Made by a program: the position numbers and the translations under genes | Source: Phycisphaerae bacterium | GTDB lineage: Bacteria > Planctomycetota > Phycisphaerae > UBA1845 | Direction: 5' to 3' | Length of the DNA stretch: 47,688 bases | Assembly (NCBI GenBank): GCA_029260035.1 | Contig: JAJDEA010000128.1 | Span: 1-47,688, forward strand | Shown here: positions 16,165 to 24,989 of the stretch, one piece after another | How positions within the stretch are numbered: the first letter of the stretch is position 1 | Layout: each line of letters opens with the position of its first letter | The notes under the pieces: generated by a model | Told to the model about the DNA's origin: nothing | What the model saw: only the letters and a program-made list of their open reading frames with translations | Database searches by the model: none

Positions 16165-18747
16165 CTATGGCCTTTGTTCATTTTGGAATCGTTCGCGCAA
16201 TTGAGCGACGAGCGCCGCGCAATCATCATCCCGGCAGCGCTCTTCGCATAACCCCAGGAAGGACTCGGCGTTTTGACGTTGCCCCTCGCACGCCCAAAGT
16301 TGAGCAGCCAGGCAATAAGTCCTAGGCTCGTCGGAATTCCGTCGCAACATGTAGCCTAGCGCAAGGCGAAGCTGATCCATCGCCTCCACGCTTCCTGTTT
16401 CACGTTCGCAGATTGAATCGATACGCCTTGAGGCTGGTCCCGTTTGCCCGTCGTTCATATCTGCGATAAACATGGCTACAAGAATGAGGGCCGAATCGGG
16501 CGATGCTTTTCCTTGTTCAACGATGATTCGCCGAGCCGCAGACGTTTCTTCTGAGAGCGCCAAGGCTATCGCATTGAATGCTCGTGATTCGTCAAAGCCC
16601 GGCCAATCTCGCGCAAAACCACTCCACATCGCAACTGCCTTCTTGGGCAACCCTTGCGTCACCCAAAACCGATGCGCAGCCTTAGCTTGATCGATCGTCT
16701 CCAGGCCAGCTTGAATCGCGTGCTGGTACAACTTGCCTGCCTGTCCAATTTCTCCCGCAGATTCATAAATTCGCGCAAGGTTGACCGCAGCCGACGTATT
16801 GTTCGGATCTTCGTTTACAATATCACCATAGACTCTCACCGCCTGCTCAACCCGCTTCGTTGCCTGCATGATGACACCTAGGGCAACGCGTGCGGCAGTA
16901 TTTTCCGGCATCCAATCCAGCAATTCCCCCAAACGCATTTCGCCAGTCTGGTACGATTCGTGCGTACCCGTTTCTATATCGAGTTCCACAAGTCCCAGGA
17001 TCGCGGGCACTTCGTATTCATTATTCCGCAAAGCCTGTTCATACATCGCGAGGGCGCTATCTCTTTGATCCAATCGACGATAATGACCGGCAAGCCTGAT
17101 GATCCAGGGATTTTTCAGCGGCGCGCGCGCAACCGCCTGTTCGAGAAACGGTATTGCCTTATCGATTTGCCCCATGTCAAAATGCGCAGCAGCCATCCGG
17201 TAAACCGCGTTCGGGCTTTCCGGGTCAAGCTCAATCGCCTCATCAAGTGCCTCAATCGCAGCATCAAAATGTCCCAGCTTGATATTCGCCGCACCGATCA
17301 ACTGATACGCCTCGCTACGAACATCTTTGTCGGCATGAACCAACTCGTGCTCCGCCGCAACGATTGATTCCTCATATCGCTCCACGTTGTAATAAGCCCA
17401 GCCAAGCCGTTCCCAAACGTGCATCGCATCCGGAAAAAGTTCGACAATTCTCTCACTCTTGCGAACCGGCCTTTCGTAGTAACCCGCGACATGCCAACTG
17501 ACGCCAACAAGAAGCGCAACCACAATCGCTCCCAATGCAACTTCAATCGATCGACGCCCCTTTCCAATCTCTTGAGTGTCATCAGCGCGGCGCATTTTAT
17601 GAAAAAATACTGCGCATACCCAAACCAGCCCAACAATTGGCAGATACATATAACGATCCGCTGCTAGCGTATTGCGGGTTGGCACCAGCTGCAGCGTGGA
17701 TGCGATCGTCGCAAAGAACCACGCAAAACCCATCGCTGTCAGCCGCGATCGAAAGACAGCCCACATGAACAAGCCCACTACCGGCAGCACAATCGCGATC
17801 GCCCGAAGCGTTTCGGCATCCGACCACCGGACAAATCCCGGAGCCGGATACCAACTTGCCAAACCGACAGGCCAAACAAAGTGCTCCAGATACCACGCCA
17901 ACGATATGACACTTCGAGCGATACGGGAGCCTTGCAGGTGCTCAGCTGCACCTGAAAACATGCCAGCTTGTGATGTGGCGTAATAGTTCACAGCCCCGAA
18001 GATGACGGTGATTACAACACAAGTTGACCAGATCAGCCAAAAAGATCGGCTGAGTTTTCGCTTCATGGCCAGAGGCGCGAGTAATAGCAACAACGGCAGT
18101 CCAACGCGAATCTTGCTGATCGCGCAACATAGCGAGAAGAAAGGAGCAGCCAGCGCCCAAGAGGTTTTTCGAGAATCCAACCACTCCGCCAATGCTAGAA
18201 CGGCCAATAAGGCGAATAAGGTCGAGAGCAACATCATTCGACCGTTGATCCATGCGACGACTTCCACCTGCAATGGATGAGCAGCGAATAGAACACCCGC
18301 TACCATCGCAACCGTGCCTGCGCCCTTGCCGAGCGACGCTGTACATAGCTTTCGCACGACTGCCCACACAAGCAGGGCATTGAACGCGTGCAGCAGGATG
18401 TTCGTCAAATGGAAAAGCCAGGCACCACTGTCCACGCCATCACGAAAAAGATCAAAGAAATCTGCAACAGCGAACTCGGCTGAAAAACTGAGCAAGGGCA
18501 ATGGCTGATAGAGATCGCGATGAATAATCGCAAACAACTCGATGGCGTGCTCGAACGACGGATGATTTACCAACACATGATTGAGAACAAGCCTATGATC
18601 GTCACCCCCGACAAAAGTGCCCCAAAGAGTCGGAGCCCCCATAGTCAAAGCAACCACCAGAACACAAAGCGGATTGATCCACGACTTCTGTGCGCTTCGC
18701 GAGCCAGTTCCAGTTGGCTTCTGGTTTGTTGCGTGATTTTTGGTCAT
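16165..18747 (-). CDS. TMTC-like multi-pass membrane protein with C-terminal TPR repeats
   Basis: This 860-residue protein has an N-terminal half with about 9-11 membrane segments and a C-terminal half of TPR helices. Near the start the sequence VGGDDHRLVLNH holds an acidic pair in the first lumenal loop, as in GT-C glycosyltransferases and TMTC O-mannosyltransferase-like proteins. Further blocks are FHLTNILLHAFNALLVW, LFAAHPLQVEVVAWINGR and RYMYLPIVGL. TPR units run from about residue 435 onward (for example AIEALDEAIELDPESPNAVY and AIPFLEQAVARAPLKNPW). By family it may glycosylate exported proteins, but no acceptor is known. The GAAGGGC before ATG 18747 supports the start. Confidence 0.8.
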   Translation of the reverse strand: MTKNHATNQKPTGTGSRSAQKSWINPLCVLVVALTMGAPTLWGTFVGGDDHRLVLNHVLVNHPSFEHAIELFAIIHRDLYQPLPLLSFSAEFAVADFFDLFRDGVDSGAWLFHLTNILLHAFNALLVWAVVRKLCTASLGKGAGTVAMVAGVLFAAHPLQVEVVAWINGRMMLLSTLFALLAVLALAEWLDSRKTSWALAAPFFSLCCAISKIRVGLPLLLLLAPLAMKRKLSRSFWLIWSTCVVITVIFGAVNYYATSQAGMFSGAAEHLQGSRIARSVISLAWYLEHFVWPVGLASWYPAPGFVRWSDAETLRAIAIVLPVVGLFMWAVFRSRLTAMGFAWFFATIASTLQLVPTRNTLAADRYMYLPIVGLVWVCAVFFHKMRRADDTQEIGKGRRSIEVALGAIVVALLVGVSWHVAGYYERPVRKSERIVELFPDAMHVWERLGWAYYNVERYEESIVAAEHELVHADKDVRSEAYQLIGAANIKLGHFDAAIEALDEAIELDPESPNAVYRMAAAHFDMGQIDKAIPFLEQAVARAPLKNPWIIRLAGHYRRLDQRDSALAMYEQALRNNEYEVPAILGLVELDIETGTHESYQTGEMRLGELLDWMPENTAARVALGVIMQATKRVEQAVRVYGDIVNEDPNNTSAAVNLARIYESAGEIGQAGKLYQHAIQAGLETIDQAKAAHRFWVTQGLPKKAVAMWSGFARDWPGFDESRAFNAIALALSEETSAARRIIVEQGKASPDSALILVAMFIADMNDGQTGPASRRIDSICERETGSVEAMDQLRLALGYMLRRNSDEPRTYCLAAQLWACEGQRQNAESFLGLCEERCRDDDCAALVAQLRERFQNEQRP

Positions 18748-19022
18748 GCCCTTCGCCGGTGGAAATCAAGATCAAGCAAACGAAATCTTCGCATATCGAC
18801 CGATACACATTGTCCAGGTAGCCCGCAAGTTCAATGTTACCACGTCCACAAGCAAGAAACGCCGGATCGATTCCATAGCCCTGCTCGTCCTTGACATCAT
18901 TGTACAGACAAAACTTGCACAGGAGCAGCCCCATAGCGACAATGCCCGTTTCAGACGTGGCTCGCATTTTGCTAAGATGCGCCACATATGTTCCAAACAT
19001 GAATTCTAAATGGGAGAGAGCG

Positions 19023-19520
19023 ATGGCTAGTGTTAAAGACCTCGTAATGGGCCAACTGCAAACAGGGATGATGCTGATTGAAAAAGCGATTGAGGATTTG
19101 GCGGATGAAGAATACTTCAAGCCCGCCGCCCCCGGAACCAACCACATCGGATGGATATTAGGCCACCTTGCTCAATCCGAAGACAGTATGGTAGCCGTCA
19201 TTACAGAAAAGAAAGCGCGCCTTGGCGAGGAATATCGTGAGAAATATTCCGGCGGGTCCGCATGTGTTGCGGATAGCGCAAATTACCCTAGCGGTAAGGA
19301 ACTGACTGAGCTGTTTCGTAATCACCGGGCGCATACGATTGAAGCCTTAACAGCATTCGACGAATCGCAATGGGACGATCCCACGCCGGAGGGGTTGCCG
19401 CGTGACTTCTTCCCGACAAAGGGCATTGTTTGGGGCATGATGGGCACACACCCGTTTTGGCACATCGGCCAGATGACCACATGTCGAAGCGCTATGGGAA
19501 AAAAAGCCCTCCTTGGTTAG
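19023..19520 (+). CDS. DinB-like four-helix protein
   Basis: This 165-residue protein matches the DinB/YfiT-like fold. An N-terminal helix (MASVKDLVMGQLQTGMMLIE) is followed by NHIGWILGHLAQSED, with a metal-ligand-type His. A late HPFWHIGQMTTCRSAMG carries the second His pair. Such proteins bind a divalent metal and some act as thiol-dependent transferases; no substrate can be deduced here. ATG 19023 follows GGGAGAGAGCG and gives the natural N-terminus. The open frame extends to 18891 without support. It is divergent from the TMTC-like gene and stands 80 bp before the MCE-transporter operon, so it may be cotranscribed with it. Confidence 0.82.
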   Translation: MASVKDLVMGQLQTGMMLIEKAIEDLADEEYFKPAAPGTNHIGWILGHLAQSEDSMVAVITEKKARLGEEYREKYSGGSACVADSANYPSGKELTELFRNHRAHTIEALTAFDESQWDDPTPEGLPRDFFPTKGIVWGMMGTHPFWHIGQMTTCRSAMGKKALLG

Positions 19521-19600
19521 GTCGCATGGAGTTCGAGTCTACCTCGTAAATAATTGCAGGTGCGTCACGCAAAACATCGCCTGGCGGCAGACTAGGTAAT

Positions 19601-20809
19601 ATGACACGACCACGTCGATATATCTGCATATCCCTTGGTTTGGCGCTATGGGGCATAGGATTTGTCGGCGCGACCAAGGCTATGCGCACAGTGTACGATC
19701 GCGCGACTCAGCCGACCGTAGAATTGTTCATCTCCGCAGAAAAGCCAAGTTCACTCACCGCAGGCGACATGGTTTTTCGCAACACGGAATTGGGGCTGGA
19801 GCGGATCGGCGAAGTTGCCGCCGTTCAAGGCGAAGACAATCGAGTCAGATTGAACATTCGACCCGAAGCATTTCAGGCGATGAATGCTTCCACCTTCGCG
19901 ACTTGCTGGGAAGGGCCCTTGGACGCTGAGGCAGCCATCGAGGCCTTACTGCCACCCTCAATTCAACGAAAAGTTGCAAGGCGCATCGTGGCGGATTGGC
20001 GTGCCCAGCACAGCCTCCTTACGTCAACATGGGGGCCCATTGCCGCGGACCTGGCGTCTGCATTCACCGACGCAATCAAAGATGACGTTCAGGCGTCTTT
20101 TCATAGACATCAAGATGAACTATGGGAGATCGCTCAAATCCATGGGCAAGCGGTCAGCGAGGCCTGGCCCGAAATACAGGCCAGACTTCAACCCATTCTG
20201 CAGGCACACCTGAACCCGGTTCTAGGTCGCTTGATTCACGAAGCCATCGCCGACGCCCCCAAAGTGTCTATCGCGTGGCAAGTGGCATTGGGTGCAAACT
20301 CGAAAGCATTTCAGGCCATGCTCGATTGGCTTGTTGATTACCTTGCAAACATGCCCGAAGCGGACAAGGTGGAATTCGGGCGCGCGGTTCGTAACACGAT
20401 GGATGCAGCACGCAATGACCCGGTCGTACTTCGCCAACTGTCCGAAATGGGGCAGAGGATTTTCGAAGACGAACGGCTGCGAAATGTCGTCACGGAAATC
20501 TATCGTGAGTCAATCGCAGACAACCCACGGGCTGCGGAGTTTGTGCGCAGCCATGTCCTCGAATCCCCCGAAGTGCGAGAGCAGTTTTTCACCTTCATCG
20601 AATTGTTTGGGCCGACCGCTCGCAACGTAGCCGCACTTTGCCTCTTTGACGAAAACGGCGCAACGCGGCCCGAAATAGTTCACCTTGTCCGGTCAGTGGC
20701 GCTTCGACGAAACGTGGCGTGGGTCACGCTCAGCACGCCGAACCCTTCCGCACCATCGATACACTCTCGGGATATGCTCACCACGCGATTTCGAGGTTCG
20801 AAACCATGA
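19601..20809 (+). CDS. MCE/MlaD-like membrane-anchored protein of a lipid-type ABC transporter
   Basis: This 402-residue protein has one N-terminal membrane anchor (ICISLGLALWGIGFVGATKA) and then a compact beta-rich domain at about residues 36-100. That domain resembles a divergent MCE domain, with the pattern LTAGDMVFRNTELGLERIGE followed by VRLNIRP. The rest is long, mostly helical and without known motifs. MCE proteins bind lipids between membranes and work with an MlaE permease and MlaF ATPase. The identification rests on this pattern plus the neighbour: its TGA overlaps the start of a fused MlaF-MlaE gene by 4 bp (ATGA). The ATG at 19601 has no strong ribosome-binding site. Confidence 0.65.
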   Translation: MTRPRRYICISLGLALWGIGFVGATKAMRTVYDRATQPTVELFISAEKPSSLTAGDMVFRNTELGLERIGEVAAVQGEDNRVRLNIRPEAFQAMNASTFATCWEGPLDAEAAIEALLPPSIQRKVARRIVADWRAQHSLLTSTWGPIAADLASAFTDAIKDDVQASFHRHQDELWEIAQIHGQAVSEAWPEIQARLQPILQAHLNPVLGRLIHEAIADAPKVSIAWQVALGANSKAFQAMLDWLVDYLANMPEADKVEFGRAVRNTMDAARNDPVVLRQLSEMGQRIFEDERLRNVVTEIYRESIADNPRAAEFVRSHVLESPEVREQFFTFIELFGPTARNVAALCLFDENGATRPEIVHLVRSVALRRNVAWVTLSTPNPSAPSIHSRDMLTTRFRGSKP

Positions 20810-22368
20810 CCTCGAATGACCAACGACTTCCTCTGCTTCGGATTCGAGATCTAAACGTCACACTGCCGTCAGGTCGGCGACTTCTAAGACGAACCAACCT
20901 GGACATTCGCGAACAAGAACTTGTGGTATTGGTAGGACCAAGTGGATCTGGAAAGACGACGCTACTGCGATTGATTGCAGGCATCCATGAGCCGGATGAT
21001 GGCCTACTCATCGAAGGCGAGGTGCTGGTGGGTAGCGAAAAAAATCGACATAACAAAACGCCGATAGGCCTCGTCTTTCAAGATCGAGCGCTATTTGATG
21101 AATTCTCCGCTGCCGCAAACGTCCAATTTGCGATCGATCATTCCACAAGCCGGGCGGATCACTCGCTCGAAACGGCGAACGGATTGCTCAAGCAAATGCA
21201 GGTACCGTTAGATACGCCGCTGGCTCGCATGAGTGGAGGCGAACGTCAGCGCGTTGCCATCGCCCGAGCGCTAGCCATGAATCCCCCGATTTTGCTTTTC
21301 GATGAGCCTACAACCGGGTTGGACCCAGCTCGTTCGCGCGATATCGTGGAGCGCATCACGCAAACACAACGAAATACCGGCAAGACCGTGGTCGTCGTAA
21401 CCCATGATTACGCTCCTTTTCTGCAATATAGCCCACGACTGGTACTCCTGGATGAGCAAGAGCATTCACTTGTTGAGGTGCGTGAAGAAGAATTACGGAT
21501 CTACTTCGACAAGGTTCTATCTCTGCAGGAAGAAATCGAATCTAACTCGACGCCAACACCAGCAGAACGTCAATTCCCTGGCATTTCCATGCTGGAGAAG
21601 CCGGGGCTTGCATTATTGACTCTGTTCAACTCGCCGGTTGCAGCACTTCAAGGTTGGCAACAAGCAAAATGGAAACTTCGATACCTTTGGCACTATTCGA
21701 AAATGGTGGCTTTTGGCTCGACAGCCGTCTATGTCGCCATCGCGGGCGCAATGCTGGGATTTGTCTTCACATCCTTTGGCTTCCAGCGTCTCCCCTACGC
21801 CGAGGTGACAATTCCCCTCGTCACGGAGGAATTGCTCGCGGCGACGGGATACAGCACTTACCGTGTGATAATTCCATTACTCATCGCCGTATTGCTGGCT
21901 GGCAAATGCGGGGCGGCTATCGCAGCCGATGTCGGAACGCGCCGCCATTCCCACCAGTTCGACGCAATGCGAAGCCTGGGCGTCAAACCCGAGACATATC
22001 TCCTGGGGAACGCATCCATCGCCCTTTTTATTGCGAGTCCAATCCTCACCATTATCGCATTCGTCAGCAATTATTGGGCTGCAATGACCGCCTACCTGAT
22101 GACCTCGCAGGACACGACGCTGACTGCCTTTCGACGGAATTTCCTGGCAACGGTTTGGCCGACTGATCGCGCATTGCCCATCGGCACCGGGTGGGTCGTC
22201 CTCAAAGCAACAACCAGCGCACTACTGATCGCAGCCTTAGCCTATACAATTGGAGCCAGGCGAAAACAATCCGCCGTAGACGTCAGCAAAGATGTCGGCC
22301 TGACGATCTTCTGGGCCACGCTTGCGGTGCTCACGCTCCATTCGGTCTACTCGCTCATCGAATTCTGA
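20806..22368 (+). CDS. Fused ABC transporter ATPase and MlaE-type permease
   Basis: This 520-residue protein joins two Mla-type subunits that are normally separate. Residues 1-240 are an ABC ATPase with Walker A GPSGSGKTT (44-52), signature MSGGERQRVAIARAL, Walker B ILLFDEPTTGLDP and H-loop VVVTHD. After a linker, residues about 280-520 form an MlaE-like permease with five or six membrane segments and the family-type stretches VPLLIAVLLAGKCGAAI-like (here PLLIAVLLAGKCGAAIAADV) and MRSLGVKPETYLLG. ATG 20806 overlaps the stop of the MCE-like gene (ATGA), so the upstream frame to 20719 is not needed. Together they probably move lipids or other hydrophobic compounds between membranes. Confidence 0.88.
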   Translation: MTSNDQRLPLLRIRDLNVTLPSGRRLLRRTNLDIREQELVVLVGPSGSGKTTLLRLIAGIHEPDDGLLIEGEVLVGSEKNRHNKTPIGLVFQDRALFDEFSAAANVQFAIDHSTSRADHSLETANGLLKQMQVPLDTPLARMSGGERQRVAIARALAMNPPILLFDEPTTGLDPARSRDIVERITQTQRNTGKTVVVVTHDYAPFLQYSPRLVLLDEQEHSLVEVREEELRIYFDKVLSLQEEIESNSTPTPAERQFPGISMLEKPGLALLTLFNSPVAALQGWQQAKWKLRYLWHYSKMVAFGSTAVYVAIAGAMLGFVFTSFGFQRLPYAEVTIPLVTEELLAATGYSTYRVIIPLLIAVLLAGKCGAAIAADVGTRRHSHQFDAMRSLGVKPETYLLGNASIALFIASPILTIIAFVSNYWAAMTAYLMTSQDTTLTAFRRNFLATVWPTDRALPIGTGWVVLKATTSALLIAALAYTIGARRKQSAVDVSKDVGLTIFWATLAVLTLHSVYSLIEF

Positions 22369-22868
22369 ATCAGCCTCTACTCAACGAAAACATCCCGAGT
22401 CGCGTTTCTCCGTTTGGACACTTGTAGTCCAGCTTTGTTCATGAACCTGCAAACTACGGACCTTGAGCTTGCGATGGGGCGATAATCGCACGCAATACTC
22501 TGCGACCGATACATATCTCCTAACGCAATCAACTCGGCACAGCGGCTGGTCCGACTAATTACGCCTATTACAATGCCCGATCACATCAGTGGATTTCGGG
22601 ACGGATCAATAAAGCTCTCGGAGCGAAAGCCCAACGTGCAATTCGCTTGCCAAGTCCGCGAAGCGGATCTCAAGAATCGTAAACAGCCGCGTCCATGTAC
22701 GTTCCTTGATAATCCAACCAAACGGAACGATTGCCAAATAACTACCGTGTACTTCCACACGTTCGCTCCTGATAGGACCAGCCCTATTCGGAACCATCGC
22801 GCGCCGATAAGCGCAGATTTTGCAACAACCTAAGACGTGCGCAGAACACTGACGATAGCGACTGCAGA
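22369..22868. other. 500-bp intergenic region, no gene recognised
   Basis: Short open frames on both strands (for example 22606-22797 minus) show no domain or ribosome-binding site. Small symmetrical elements are visible: GTTCATGAAC at about 22437 and TCCGC-GAA-GCGGA at about 22656. None has a T-run. The promoter of the HD-GYP gene is probably here. Confidence 0.4.
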
Positions 22869-23969
22869 ATGAAGAACCTGGATCGATCGCATACTATGCT
22901 CATGGAAGAAAACAACATTCTCGTTGCGGGTAACAATGCTGTAAACCTGCCGCAACTCCGTCGGGCGCTGAGCGCAATTCGTTGCCGCGTGACAGCCACA
23001 ACTACGATTTGCGAACTTCATAACACCCTCAGAGCACAGAACTTCGACGCCGCATTCGTCGCGCTCAGCGCCGATGGTGATACGCGTGCACTTTCGGGAA
23101 TCGACCTTGTTCATCACCTGCAACCAACTTGCCAAACGATCGCCGTATTGCCTGCAGGCGCCGAAAAGAGAGTCAGAAAGGCCGTTCCGGAATGGGCATT
23201 CGATTGCCTCGACACCGGCGCGAACCAACAGGCATTCGCGCACCTCCTGCAGACAACGGTCGAACGAAATCAAGAATCACATGACAGCCCCGCGCAGAAG
23301 ATCGATCCACGTTATGACGAGTCGGACCACCTTATGGAACACACGGTGGAACACAGCCGAGAACAACGCCGACGCGGGTATGTCGAATCAACACGAGCGC
23401 TCATCGCGGCTGTCGAAGCCAAGGACCCGTATACCCGCGCCCATTCCGTGACTGTCTCGTTGATCGCGGAAGGCATCGCATCGCGTTTGAAGATGGATGA
23501 AAAAACGATAGAGACGCTCAAGACCGCAGCCTTGTTGCATGACGTTGGCAAAATCGGCGTACCCGACGCAATCCTCACAAAGCCAGGCCCACTCACCGAC
23601 GAGGAATACGCCGTCGTCCAGAAACACCCCGTGACCGCATTGGAAATCCTTGGCCATGTCAGTTTTCTGGCACAGGAAAGGCCCATGATTCTACACCATC
23701 ACGAACGGTATGACGGGAAAGGCTATCCATCCGGGTTAAAAGCAAACCGCATCCCACTCGGTGCGCGTGTCTTAGCTATGGCCGATGCGGTAGACGCCAT
23801 GTTTTCGCCAAGGAGCTACAAACCAGCCTATGATGTGGATCGCGTCAAAGCGGAAGTCGCTGCGGGTTCGGGTTCACAGTTCGATCCCGATGTCGCAGAG
23901 GCGACGCTTGATTGGCTTGAAGCCGAGCCAGCCTCAATTCCCAAGTCTCGAACCGAACCGATGGAATGA
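22869..23969 (+). CDS. HD-GYP domain protein with degenerate receiver domain
   Basis: This 366-residue protein ends in an HD-GYP domain, a family that hydrolyses cyclic di-GMP. Visible motifs are AVEAKDPYTRAHS, LLHDVGKIGVPD (HD pair near residue 225), HHHERYDGKGYPSGL (GYP loop) and ADAVDAMFSPRSY. The N-terminal 120 residues have the length and alternation of a response-regulator receiver (NNILVAGNNAVNLPQLRRAL, then DAAFVALSADG). The phosphoacceptor Asp position appears replaced, so phosphorylation control is doubtful. The start has no clear ribosome-binding site; ATG at 22896 or 22902 is an alternative. It stands alone between long gaps. A link to the Tad pilus through c-di-GMP is speculation. 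Confidence 0.88.
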   Translation: MKNLDRSHTMLMEENNILVAGNNAVNLPQLRRALSAIRCRVTATTTICELHNTLRAQNFDAAFVALSADGDTRALSGIDLVHHLQPTCQTIAVLPAGAEKRVRKAVPEWAFDCLDTGANQQAFAHLLQTTVERNQESHDSPAQKIDPRYDESDHLMEHTVEHSREQRRRGYVESTRALIAAVEAKDPYTRAHSVTVSLIAEGIASRLKMDEKTIETLKTAALLHDVGKIGVPDAILTKPGPLTDEEYAVVQKHPVTALEILGHVSFLAQERPMILHHHERYDGKGYPSGLKANRIPLGARVLAMADAVDAMFSPRSYKPAYDVDRVKAEVAAGSGSQFDPDVAEATLDWLEAEPASIPKSRTEPME

Positions 23970-24104
23970 CACGAAAAGCCCGGTAATCGCAATCGGTTGC
24001 TTGACCGTCTCAGCAACTGTTCGCTCGTTAGTTCCGTTTCCAAAAAACGCCGCCCGTCAATCGCTCGAGTTGAATTAGCGCGCCCCTGACACCAATCAGA
24101 ACAA

Positions 24105-24989
24105 CTATCCGCCGGCATGTCCCCGAATGATGCCGGACTCGCGGAAAGCTCTGTCCAGTAGCGGGTCTGGAATCATATAGGTGTGTTTATGGCGCCGTGA
24201 TGCTTTCGAAGCCTGCTCAGCACGAACTGAATCTCCGAGCAACTCATAAGCCTGCGCCATCGCAGCATCAACCGCCGCATCTCCGTGCAACAGATCATTC
24301 GCTTGACTGAGATAAGAAAGCGCCGATTCGACATCCCCCATAGCAAGTAACGTTTGCCCAAGGAATCGGTGTGCAATCCCGAATTCCGGATCAAGCTCAA
24401 TCGCCTTAAGACATGCGTCTCGAGCGCCCGGCCAATCTCCCCGTTTTTCTCGGCCACCAGCAACACGAAAATGAACTACCGGATAGTCTGGCATCTGTTG
24501 AGACACTTTTTCAAAAAGCGCTACCGACTCAGTCCCATTGTCTCCATGCATGTCGAGGGTCGTCGCAAGCAGATACGAAACACTCGGTTCATCCGGCGTC
24601 AAAGTGAGCGCACGGCGGTAGCATGTTTCGGCGCAACTTGAAAACCTGAGAAAACTGCAGAACGTTCCCAATTGGGCCCATGAAGACGACAGGTGTGGCG
24701 CTGCGCGTACGGCTTCGCGTGCCCGAACCAATCGGTGTTGTGCCTTGGCATCCATCCCCATCCGAACAGGGTTCGGAACGTCCCACGTCCACGGATCATC
24801 ATTGGTCACTTGAACAGTCGTCGCACTCAAACGCGGGATCATTAGGAGCGACATGCCGATCAATGCAACAAAGCAAACGATACCAACAGGAGCCCAGCGC
24901 CTTGGCTTATCTGACCTGGAGCGACGCTTAGAAGACACTGATTCGTCCTTTTCGCGCTTCTTTTTTTTCCGCTGACGATGTCGACTCAT
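24105..24989 (-). CDS. Membrane-anchored TPR protein
   Basis: This 294-residue protein has a very basic N-terminus (RQRKKKKREK and further Arg/Lys), then one membrane segment (VGIVCFVALIGMSLLMIP, about 34-52). An extracytoplasmic region follows with four to five TPR units, for example AETCYRRALTLTPDEPSVSY, ARDACLKAIELDPEFGIAHR and ALSYLSQANDLLHGDAAVD. TPRs mediate protein-protein contacts. Its ATG overlaps the stop of the upstream CRTAC1 gene (ATGA) and is preceded by GGAGG, so the two are almost certainly translated from one message and probably act together. No enzymatic domain is seen. Confidence 0.85.
   Translation of the reverse strand: MSRHRQRKKKKREKDESVSSKRRSRSDKPRRWAPVGIVCFVALIGMSLLMIPRLSATTVQVTNDDPWTWDVPNPVRMGMDAKAQHRLVRAREAVRAAPHLSSSWAQLGTFCSFLRFSSCAETCYRRALTLTPDEPSVSYLLATTLDMHGDNGTESVALFEKVSQQMPDYPVVHFRVAGGREKRGDWPGARDACLKAIELDPEFGIAHRFLGQTLLAMGDVESALSYLSQANDLLHGDAAVDAAMAQAYELLGDSVRAEQASKASRRHKHTYMIPDPLLDRAFRESGIIRGHAGG

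Noticed and set aside
22606..22797. 63-codon minus-strand open frame between the transporter and the HD-GYP gene
   Set aside because: Short, isolated and without start signal or known motif.
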